Assembly: GCA_020404895.1 (NCBI GenBank)
Contig: JADBWK010000005.1
Coordinates: 1 to 63,501 of the forward strand
DNA: 63,501 nucleotides
Direction of reading: 5' to 3'
Origin: Pseudanabaena sp. M085S1SP2A07QC
GTDB taxonomy: Bacteria > Cyanobacteriota > Cyanobacteriia > Pseudanabaenales > Pseudanabaenaceae
Position numbers and translations under genes: made by a program. The notes under the pieces were generated by a model. The model did no database searches. It was not told the origin of the DNA and was given only the letters and a program-made list of their open reading frames with translations. Positions 53,015-60,188 of this stretch are shown piece after piece. Positions within the stretch are counted from its first letter, which is position 1; each line of letters begins with the position of its first letter.

Positions 53015-53049
53015 TTAAGTTAGGAGGAGTTTTTTGCCTCCTAACTTAA
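53015..53049. terminator. Hairpin upstream of secY (terminator or attenuator)
   Basis: TTAAGTTAGGAGG (53015-53027) pairs with CCTCCTAACTTAA (53037-53049) around AGTTTTTTG. The stem contains an AGGAGG that is not at a start codon. It lies 25 bases before secY and could weaken transcription into secY-adk-infA, but no T-tract follows. Confidence 0.55.
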
Positions 53050-53074
53050 TCACTAGCTTGAGGTAAGTTTAGTT

Positions 53075-54415
53075 ATGGTTGTTAGTAAGGGAAAGAACCC
53101 AACTGCACAAGAAACTTTTATGCAAATGGCTCAAGCCGCAGGGCTAAGAGGTCGGTTGCTAGTTACTGTTGGTGTTTTGATATTGGTTAGACTTGGCATC
53201 TACCTGCCATTGCCAGGGGTTGATCGCCTAAGATTTACGGAAATTGTTAAAAATAATGCCGTAGTTAATTTTTTAGATATTTTCTCTGGTGGCGGCTTAT
53301 CACTGCTGGGTATTTTTGCTCTTGGCATTTTGCCTTTCATTAATGCCTCAATTATCATGCAATTGATGACATCGGCTCTGCCAAGCTTAGAAAACCTTCA
53401 AAAGAACGAAGGAGAAGCAGGTAGAAGAAAAATTTCTCAATACACCCGCTATGTGGCATTTGTTTGGGGTGTAATCCAAAGCTGGGGGCTTGGCGTTTGG
53501 GTGCAGAACTCTGGTGTGCTTTCAGATCCAGCCTCTAACTGGATTACGGTTGGTGATGGTCGAGTTATTTTGTCTAGCTTTATTTTTCAGACGACAGTAG
53601 CTTTGGCTGCTGGCTCAATGTTTGTAATGTGGGCTGGCGAACTAATTACGGAGAAAGGTGTTGGAAATGGTGCTTCTTTACTGATTTTTATTAGTATTGT
53701 CGCTAACTTGCCAACTTCTCTGGGTGATACGATCGCGCTAGCTCAAAAAGATAGCTCACGAGTTGGTGGGGTCATCTTATTGTTAGTGATCTTCTTGATT
53801 ATGATTGTGGGGATTGTGTTCGTTCAGGAAGGAACGCGGCGAATTCCAATTATCTCCGCTCGTCGTCAGGTTGGACGAAAGCTCTATCGTGAACAAGCTT
53901 CTTATTTGCCTTTACGCTTAAATCAGGGTGGGGTTATGCCAATCATTTTCGCTTCATCGGTGATGATTTTACCCGCCTATCTAAGCCAGAGTATCAATAA
54001 TGAGGCGTTTGTGGCGATCGCTACTTGGATATCTCCTAGTGGACCCGGTCATATTCCTGTGTATATGCTGCTGATTTTAGGATTTAGCTTCTTTTATTCG
54101 ACTCTAGTTCTTAATCCTGTAGAGCTATCGCAGAACCTGAAAAAGATGGGTAGTAGCATTCCTACGGTACGACCTGGAACAGCAACTTCGGACTATATTA
54201 GTCGTATTTTGAACCGCCTAACTTTACTTGGTTCAGTCTTCTTGTGTGGCATTGCGATTATACCTAGTGCCCTTGAAAAAGCCACTGGCGTATCGACCTT
54301 TAGCGGCATTGGTGCAACTTCGTTACTGATTTTAGTTGGTGTCGCGATCGAAACCTCCAAGCAAATCCAAACCTACGTGATCTCTCAACGTTATGAAGGT
54401 ATGGTGAAACAGTAA
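53075..54415 (+). CDS. secY: Protein translocase subunit SecY
   Basis: This is the 446-residue core of the SecYEG channel, with ten membrane helices. The family blocks are VLILVRLGIYLPLPGVD, ALGILPFINASIIMQLM, and GNGASLLIFISIVANLP; cytoplasmic loop GTRRIPIISARRQVGRKLY. Its stop overlaps the adk start (TAATG). Confidence 0.97.
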   Translation: MVVSKGKNPTAQETFMQMAQAAGLRGRLLVTVGVLILVRLGIYLPLPGVDRLRFTEIVKNNAVVNFLDIFSGGGLSLLGIFALGILPFINASIIMQLMTSALPSLENLQKNEGEAGRRKISQYTRYVAFVWGVIQSWGLGVWVQNSGVLSDPASNWITVGDGRVILSSFIFQTTVALAAGSMFVMWAGELITEKGVGNGASLLIFISIVANLPTSLGDTIALAQKDSSRVGGVILLLVIFLIMIVGIVFVQEGTRRIPIISARRQVGRKLYREQASYLPLRLNQGGVMPIIFASSVMILPAYLSQSINNEAFVAIATWISPSGPGHIPVYMLLILGFSFFYSTLVLNPVELSQNLKKMGSSIPTVRPGTATSDYISRILNRLTLLGSVFLCGIAIIPSALEKATGVSTFSGIGATSLLILVGVAIETSKQIQTYVISQRYEGMVKQ

Positions 54416-54972
54416 TGCCTAGAGTGATTTTGATGGGTCCTCCTGGAGCTGGTAAGGGTACACAAGGCGAGATTTTGGCTGAATCTTGGCAAGTGCCAAG
54501 AATTGCTCCTGGAGATATTTTTCGGGCTGAGATTAAGCAAGGCTCAGAACTAGGACTAAAGGTTAAGTCTTTTAGTGATTCAGGCACATTGGTTCCTGAT
54601 GCTGTTGTGATTGAGGTAATTGAATCTCGATTGAGACAGCCTGATACTCAAGTTGGTTGGATTCTTGATGGTTTTCCGCGCACAGTAGCTCAAGCTGAGG
54701 CTTTAGATACTCTATTAGCGGAGATCAATCAGTCCTATGACTCGGTGATTAATCTTGATGTGCCAGATCAGTTTTTGATCGATCGCTTGTTAGCAAGAGC
54801 GATCGATCAGGGACGTGCTGATGACACTGAGGAAGTCATCATAAATCGGCTGCAAGAGTACAATTCCAAAACTAGACCTTTGCTAGAATTTTATGGAAAG
54901 AGTGTTACCCAAATTGATGGCACACCGTCGATGCCAGAGGTAACTGAGACGATCAAAAAATTCTTTGCATAG
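54415..54972 (+). CDS. adk: Adenylate kinase
   Basis: This 185-residue enzyme converts AMP and ATP to two ADP. It has the P-loop GPPGAGKGTQ, the AMP-binding GWILDGFPRTVAQAEAL, and a short LID without the zinc cysteines, so it is the short form. It is translationally coupled to secY by a one-base overlap. Confidence 0.96.
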   Translation: MPRVILMGPPGAGKGTQGEILAESWQVPRIAPGDIFRAEIKQGSELGLKVKSFSDSGTLVPDAVVIEVIESRLRQPDTQVGWILDGFPRTVAQAEALDTLLAEINQSYDSVINLDVPDQFLIDRLLARAIDQGRADDTEEVIINRLQEYNSKTRPLLEFYGKSVTQIDGTPSMPEVTETIKKFFA

Positions 54973-55086
54973 ATACGGTGATATTTGATTAAGTAATTCT
55001 TAATCAAATATATATCCCATGTTGCAAGCGCTTTGCGATCGCAACATAATACATAAAGAACTAATACTAAATTTTGGAGAGTTTGT

Positions 55087-55326
55087 TTGTCAAAAGAAGA
55101 TTCTATTGAAATGGAAGGGACGGTAACTGAGTCACTTCCTAATGCTATGTTTCGGGTTGCACTCGATAATGGCTTTAATGTACTTGCACACATTTCGGGC
55201 AAGATTCGTCGAAACTATATCAAAATTCTGCCTGGCGATCGCGTGAAGGTGGAGCTAACGCCCTATGACCTTACTAAAGGACGAATTACCTACCGCCTCA
55301 AAAATCAAGGCGGCGGCAAGAAATAA
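55087..55326 (+). CDS. infA: Translation initiation factor IF-1 (TTG start)
   Basis: This 79-residue OB-fold protein of the 30S A-site has [20 protein letters not shown] and [20 protein letters not shown]. The start is TTG at 55087, chosen because GGAGA lies about seven bases upstream and the family's MSKxD start aligns there; the nearest ATG (in IEMEG) would remove conserved residues. It is the last gene of the operon here. Confidence 0.93.
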   Translation: MSKEDSIEMEGTVTESLPNAMFRVALDNGFNVLAHISGKIRRNYIKILPGDRVKVELTPYDLTKGRITYRLKNQGGGKK

Positions 55327-55330
55327 AACA

Positions 55331-55373
55331 AACAGAAGAGGCAACTTTACTAAGTAAAGTTGCCTCTTCTGTT
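55331..55373. terminator. Perfect palindrome, 20-bp arms, after infA
   Basis: AACAGAAGAGGCAACTTTAC (55331-55350) pairs exactly with 55354-55373 around TAA. It begins four bases after the infA stop and probably marks the operon end, though no T-run follows. Confidence 0.75.
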
Positions 55374-55410
55374 ACAAAAACGAGTTATAGCGCTTTTGCT
55401 TTTTGAAAGT

Positions 55411-55475
55411 AATGATATGAATTAGCGATCGCCATATCATGCGATCGTTTAAGTGTCTCCATCTTTAAAGCTTTT
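55411..55475. repeat. 65-bp direct repeat, copy 1
   Basis: The sequence starts AATGATATGAATTAGCGATC and ends CATCTTTAAAGCTTTT. Copies at 56192 and 56571 match it closely. Each starts with TGATAT..ATATCA around a HIP1 octamer. It stands at the left of the first toxin-antitoxin remnant. Confidence 0.8.
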
Positions 55476-55515
55476 GCTATAATTGCTGATAATTAAATGA
55501 TTTAGGATGCAAATC

Positions 55516-55764
55516 ATGAGTATTGCCTTAAAAAGTGAGCAAGAGCAGTTTATTCAAAAAAAAGCTGAATAGTGGTAAGTATGGCTCTGCTGATGAGGTG
55601 ATTTTTGAGGCGTTTCGGTTGCTTGAGGAAAGAGATCGGCATTACGAACAATGGCTGCAAGATACTCGCCAAAAGGTGGCTGATGGTCTAGCTCAACTAG
55701 ATCGTGGTGAAGGGCTGGATGGTGAGAGTGTGATGGCAAGATTGAAGGAACGGGTTCGTATGTA
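55516..55764 (+). pseudogene. ParD-like antitoxin with a homopolymer frameshift
   Basis: From the ATG at 55516 the frame reads MSIALKSEQEQFIQKK and then hits TAG after an eight-A run (55556-55563). If one A is removed the frame continues KLNSGKYGSADEVIFEAFRLLEERD, the ParD/CopG antitoxin pattern, to TAG at 55764. No ParE toxin follows. It may be a real mutation, a slippage-prone site or a sequencing error. Confidence 0.7.
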
Positions 55765-55805
55765 GAAGCTTCTCAAACACATAAAGAATAAATTCGGTTA
55801 TTGTC

Positions 55806-56035
55806 ATGCGTAAACAGATTATTGAATATACATCGCTCTGGATGCTTTAGTCTCTTTAACTAAGCAGTTATACGGTTATGAGATTAAATACCAAACTGAC
55901 TCAGCCGACTTTTTTGTGCAGTATCAGCAAGGAAAAACGGGTGATGATGAAGATACGTTTAATTGGGCGAGTAATTACCGTCATTATCTAGCTTTACGAC
56001 AAGAACTAGAGAGTAAGTTAAGAAATGTCGCGTAA
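55806..56035 (+). pseudogene. Frameshifted TumA-like antitoxin
   Basis: An ATG at 55806 opens MRKQIIEYTS and is lost near 55842. In the next frame LDALVSLTKQLYGYEIKYQ, then DSADFFVQYQQGKTGDDED and RHYLALRQELESKLRNVA follow to TAA at 56035. One missing base (expected TCGCCTCTGG, seen TCGCTCTGG) would join them as TSPLDALVSL. This resembles small cyanobacterial antitoxins annotated TumA. The partner toxin is not recognisable; only a 38-residue frame of unknown nature (56090-56206) follows. Confidence 0.6.
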
Positions 56036-56089
56036 TAGTTTTAGGGATTATTCTGATCAAAATAGATCAGCTTTTGGAATCTTACCCTA

Positions 56090-56206
56090 ATGTCTATTAA
56101 GCATTTAGCAGATAGAGTAATTTCTTGTAGTCAGCCGAATATTGCTATGGTTATTCAAGATGCGATCGCTTTTCTTGAGGAAGTTGAAGATAATGATATA
56201 AATTAG
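56090..56206 (+). CDS. 38-residue open frame, possible gene remnant
   Basis: MSIKHLADRVISCSQPNIAM and VIQDAIAFLEEVEDNDIN form a short frame ending inside the second 65-bp repeat. It is protein-like in composition but too short to assign, and may be the start of a toxin cut by the repeat. Confidence 0.3.
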   Translation: MSIKHLADRVISCSQPNIAMVIQDAIAFLEEVEDNDIN

Positions 56207-56256
56207 CGATCGCTATATCAGGCGATCGTTTAACTACATCTGCTTTTAAAACTACC
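56192..56256. repeat. 65-bp direct repeat, copy 2
   Basis: AATGATATAAATTAGCGATC through GTTTAACTACATCTGCTTTTAA matches copies 1 and 3. It supplies the stop of the preceding small frame. Confidence 0.8.
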
Positions 56257-56281
56257 AAATTGTCTGAATATTTGATAAGTT

Positions 56282-56521
56282 TCACATTTCAATATCCTTG
56301 GGGAAGTTTGCCCACATTTCTTTTCTGTTTGTAGAGAGTTCTTCTTCGGTGAGATTAATATCTGCATTTGCCCATAAGCCTTTAATTCTTTTGCTTGGGG
56401 CTTTAGGCAAGGTTTTGGCTTGCAAAAATTCGGCAAATTCTAATAGTGCTTGCTGTTTTTCGGTTGGTAAGGTTTTGATGACTGCGATTAATGTTTCTTC
56501 GATTTTAGGTAGTGTTTGCAT
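56282..56521 (-). CDS. DUF2281-like antitoxin
   Basis: This 79-residue protein has an N-terminal helical region (TLIAVIKTLPTEKQQALLEFAEFL) split as in DUF2281, with an acidic C-terminus ending KEMWANFPKDIEM. DUF2281 proteins are usually the antitoxin partners of PIN or RelE-type toxins; no toxin gene adjoins it. It is flanked on both sides by the 65-bp repeats. Confidence 0.7.
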   Translation of the reverse strand: MQTLPKIEETLIAVIKTLPTEKQQALLEFAEFLQAKTLPKAPSKRIKGLWANADINLTEEELSTNRKEMWANFPKDIEM

Positions 56522-56570
56522 AATTTTATTTTTTGGTTGTTTGTTGTTTGATAAATAAACTATTGGAAGT

Positions 56571-56635
56571 AGTGATATAGATTAGCGATCGCCATATCAA
56601 GCGATTGTTTAACTACATCTATTTTTAAAGCTTTA
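56571..56635. repeat. 65-bp direct repeat, copy 3
   Basis: AGTGATATAGATTAGCGATC through TTAACTACATCTATTTTTAA matches copies 1 and 2. It lies about 100 bases upstream of the restriction-modification gene. Confidence 0.8.
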
Positions 56636-56731
56636 TGCCTCCGAATCTTGATCTTTTGGCAAAAAAATCACATTTAAACGTCTTTTGTAAATAAGCTACT
56701 ATAATACGCTTACAGACATCTTGGTTTATCT

Positions 56732-59700
56732 ATGAGCGCCGAAAACTTACTGAATGATGAATACATTAGCCGTAAAGCGGAAGAATTTGCTAATAATCTG
56801 AAGCAAGCTGTTCAAAAAGCTCATAACGAAGAAGATATTAAAATTGCCGCAGAGTCACAGATTCGACAGTTAGCCAAAGAAGCAAACTTAGAACTAGAAG
56901 CAAAATATGAGTTTACGGTTGCTAAGGGTCGCATTGATTCAGCCTATGATCGTGTATTTATAGAGTATAAAAACCCCAAAAGTAGCGATCGCCTTTCTGC
57001 TAATCCAAATGATAAAGGCAATAAAAAAGTTATTGAGCAGATAAAAAGTCGTTTTGCAGGACTCAAAGAAGATTTAGGATATTCACCAGAATCATTGTTT
57101 GGCGTGGGATGTGATGGCAATTATTTCATTTTCGTGCGCTATCGTAACCATCAATGGGATGTCCAAGATCCAGTAGAAGTTAGTAAATATACATCCGAAA
57201 GATTTCTTAGAGTTCTATTTAACTTAGGCATATCAGGTAAGCCTTTTGTTCCTGAATATTTAGCCCAAGACTTTGGTTCTGAAGGAACAGTTGCTCGTTC
57301 TGGTATAAAAACTCTTTATGAAACGATCTGCGATACGGACAATCCAAAAGCACAAACATTTTTTCAACAGTGGAAGATTCTCTTTGGACAGGTTTGTGGA
57401 TATGATGTCAATATTCCCTCGGAAAAAATAATTCAATTAGGAGAGTTCTATGGGATTGAGGGTGATCATAATACTCTAAAAGCACCTGAACTACTATTCT
57501 CTGTCCATAGTTACTATGCCCTATTTATTAAGCTATTAGCGGCTGAAATTGTTTCTCTTTCTCAAAGTTTTACGGTTTCACCTCATAAAAAGATGTTAAG
57601 GGCAGCAACATCCAAAAAATTAAAACAAGAGTTAGAAGATTTAGAATCTGGCAGTATCTTTAAGAAACTAAATATTGTCAATTTCTTAGAAGGAGATTTA
57701 TTTGCTTGGTATTTATGGGCATGGAATGAGTCTATTGAAAAGCTAATTAGGGAAATGGTTAGTAAATTAGACGAATACAATCCCGCCACACTTTCAGAAG
57801 ATCCTGCAAAAAGTCGTGACTTACTCAAGAAATTATATCAACAGCTTTTCCCTAAAACTTTGCGCCATGATCTTGGTGAATATTACACACCAGATTGGCT
57901 AGCAGAGCATACTCTTAACCGTTTAGATTACGATGGCAATCCAGATCAAAGATTGCTTGATCCTTCCTGTGGTTCAGGTACATTTTTGGTGATGACTATT
58001 GCTAAAATTCGACATTTTTATGAAGAACATCGAGAAGATTGTAACTTTGATGAAGGTGAACTGTGTCAGAAGATTCTTAATAATGTGATTGGATTTGATC
58101 TTAATCCTTTAGCTGTGATGGCAGCTAGAACCAACTACTTAGTAGCAATCCGTGACTTGATTCGTTATGTAGATAGAATTGAGATTCCTGTTTATCTATG
58201 TGATTCGATTATGACTCCTTCCGAGTATGGTAGTGGTCGTCTTTTGACGGAGACAGGTTTAGCAGTAGATCAGATTGGCTCTACTAAAGAGCTAAAAACT
58301 GCGGTTGCTAATTTTTACGTTCCTACTGAAATTACTACTAGCTGTGAATTAGTAAGTAAATATGCTCAAGCTTTAGAAGATTGCGTTAAAAATGGAAATT
58401 CCCAAGCTGAGTTTATCGAACATTGTCAAGATGAAAGTTTGCCTGTACAGGCGCAACACGTCCATGAGGGGCTATATCGAGAACTTGTCAGACTAGATCA
58501 GGTAAATCAGAATGGAATCTGGGCAAGAATTATTAAAAATGCGTTTGCACCTTTATTTATTGGTAAAGTTGATTTTGTAATCGGCAATCCACCTTGGGTA
58601 AATTATGAACATTTACCTGCTGATTATCGTGAAGCGATGGCTTCCATTTGGAATCGATATGAGCTATTTCCTAAAGGTGGATGGAGAGCTAGATTTGCTA
58701 AAGGTAATACTGATTTAGCGATGATTTTTACTTATTCAGCGATCGATAATTACCTAAAAGAGAATGGCAAATTAGGCTTTGTTTTAACTCAAAGTGTATT
58801 TCAATCTAGCTCTGCTAGTGGTTATCGAAGATTCAAAATACATATTAACAAAAAATTTAATATTCAATTAGTTGATGACATGAGCAGTTTTCAGCCTTTT
58901 GATGGCGCAACTAATAGAACCGCAATTTTGGTTTGTACTTTAGATCGTAAAGGTACTTCTTATCCAGTTCCTTATACTGTCTGGTCTTTAAAAAATAGAG
59001 TTTCTATTTCTAGTGATAATTCGCTAGAAATGGCTCTCAAAAATACAGAGAGACAACAAAAAGTAGCCTATCCAATTACTGATGAACAAAGCCCTTGGAT
59101 GGTTTTGCCTGAAGCTATTAGTAAAAAAACTATTGAAAAAATTCAAAAAGGGCGGCAAGAGTATAAAGCTTGGAAGGGATCAGATACTAGAGGTGGTAAT
59201 GGGTTATTTTGGCTACAACCATTACATAAAAAGATGAAGACCGTGATATGTAGAAACACTCCAGAATTTTCAAAGAAGAAACCGCCAGAAGTTACAGAAG
59301 CCTTCGATGCAGATTTGCTTTATCCCCTTTTGAAAGGGAAAGAAGTGTCAAAATGGCATACTCAACCAGAATATGCATTACTGTATCCGCACAAAGGAGA
59401 TAGTGCTATTCCAGAAAATGAAATGAAGCGTAAATATTCAAAGACCTATGCTTATTTTCATAAAATGCGAGAGTATTTAACTAAAAGAAAAATGTATGAT
59501 CTTTCAAGAAGAGATCTAGCTTTTTATTCCTTGTTTGAGACTGGAGAATTTTTAGTTAAACCTTACAAAGTGGTATGGAAAGAAATATCCTCATACTTTT
59601 ACTGTGCTGTACAAGGTAATTTTAAACATGAATTGTTGACTAATACAATTGTGATCCCAGATCATAAACTTGTAATTATCCCCTTTGAAAATTTGGTGGA

Positions 59701-60052
59701 AGCTCATTATGTTTGTGGATGTTTAAATTCTAGCCCCACTCGATTTGTGGCTAGTACATACATTGTCAGTACGCAGATTTCTACGCATATTCTCGAATAT
59801 ATTAAAGTTCCTAAATTTAGTGAAAGCAATCCACTACATCTACAAATTGCACAGATATCTGTGCAATGTCATGAACAAACGAGTAATGGGAATAATGAAC
59901 AAGTATTAAATTTAGAAACAGACCTAGATAGATGTACGGCTAAACTTTGGAAACTTACTGACAAAGAGTTGAAAGGGATACAAGACGCTTTGTTGAATTC
60001 GCTGAAGCCTAAAAATACTAGAATAAAGATTATTGATGAAGATTTAGGATAA
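56732..60052 (+). CDS. Single-polypeptide restriction-modification enzyme (type IIG-like, N6-adenine methylase)
   Basis: This 1106-residue protein joins all activities. The N-terminal part has a PD-(D/E)xK-like nuclease signature (RIDSAYDRVFIEYKNPKS, about 66-84). The methylase core has motif I (LLDPSCGSGTFLV, about 407-419), motif X-like HDLGEYYTPDWLAEH just before it, and motif IV NPPW in VIGNPPWVNYEHL (about 616-628). The C-terminal third resembles TaqI-type target-recognition domains (FDADLLYPLLKGKEVSKW, EAHYVCGCLNSSPTRF). It would cut and methylate a target on its own; the site cannot be predicted. No partner gene is adjacent. It is the intact centre of the accessory island. Confidence 0.88.
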   Translation: MSAENLLNDEYISRKAEEFANNLKQAVQKAHNEEDIKIAAESQIRQLAKEANLELEAKYEFTVAKGRIDSAYDRVFIEYKNPKSSDRLSANPNDKGNKKVIEQIKSRFAGLKEDLGYSPESLFGVGCDGNYFIFVRYRNHQWDVQDPVEVSKYTSERFLRVLFNLGISGKPFVPEYLAQDFGSEGTVARSGIKTLYETICDTDNPKAQTFFQQWKILFGQVCGYDVNIPSEKIIQLGEFYGIEGDHNTLKAPELLFSVHSYYALFIKLLAAEIVSLSQSFTVSPHKKMLRAATSKKLKQELEDLESGSIFKKLNIVNFLEGDLFAWYLWAWNESIEKLIREMVSKLDEYNPATLSEDPAKSRDLLKKLYQQLFPKTLRHDLGEYYTPDWLAEHTLNRLDYDGNPDQRLLDPSCGSGTFLVMTIAKIRHFYEEHREDCNFDEGELCQKILNNVIGFDLNPLAVMAARTNYLVAIRDLIRYVDRIEIPVYLCDSIMTPSEYGSGRLLTETGLAVDQIGSTKELKTAVANFYVPTEITTSCELVSKYAQALEDCVKNGNSQAEFIEHCQDESLPVQAQHVHEGLYRELVRLDQVNQNGIWARIIKNAFAPLFIGKVDFVIGNPPWVNYEHLPADYREAMASIWNRYELFPKGGWRARFAKGNTDLAMIFTYSAIDNYLKENGKLGFVLTQSVFQSSSASGYRRFKIHINKKFNIQLVDDMSSFQPFDGATNRTAILVCTLDRKGTSYPVPYTVWSLKNRVSISSDNSLEMALKNTERQQKVAYPITDEQSPWMVLPEAISKKTIEKIQKGRQEYKAWKGSDTRGGNGLFWLQPLHKKMKTVICRNTPEFSKKKPPEVTEAFDADLLYPLLKGKEVSKWHTQPEYALLYPHKGDSAIPENEMKRKYSKTYAYFHKMREYLTKRKMYDLSRRDLAFYSLFETGEFLVKPYKVVWKEISSYFYCAVQGNFKHELLTNTIVIPDHKLVIIPFENLVEAHYVCGCLNSSPTRFVASTYIVSTQISTHILEYIKVPKFSESNPLHLQIAQISVQCHEQTSNGNNEQVLNLETDLDRCTAKLWKLTDKELKGIQDALLNSLKPKNTRIKIIDEDLG

Positions 60053-60058
60053 CTTAGA

Positions 60059-60180
60059 ATGTTTCTGAATATGAAAATTGGTTAGAACTTGAAAAGAGGA
60101 AACAACAGGAAGAAGGCGATCAGATGCGTTCTTTAATCTCTAGCAAAAAAAAAGAATTTGAAAAATCTCTCTCTGTCTAG
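60059..60180 (+). pseudogene. C-terminal gene fragment, copy 1 of a duplicated tail
   Basis: An open frame without a start reads EYENWLELEKRKQQEEGDQ and MRSLISSKKKEFEKSLSV before TAG at 60180. A diverged copy lies at 62441-62543. The parent gene is not recognised. Confidence 0.55.
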
Positions 60181-60188
60181 CATTAAAA

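Noticed and set aside
55376-55515. Search for rpmJ just after infA
   Set aside because: No frame gives the short cysteine-rich L36 sequence; the region holds a palindrome and a 65-bp repeat.
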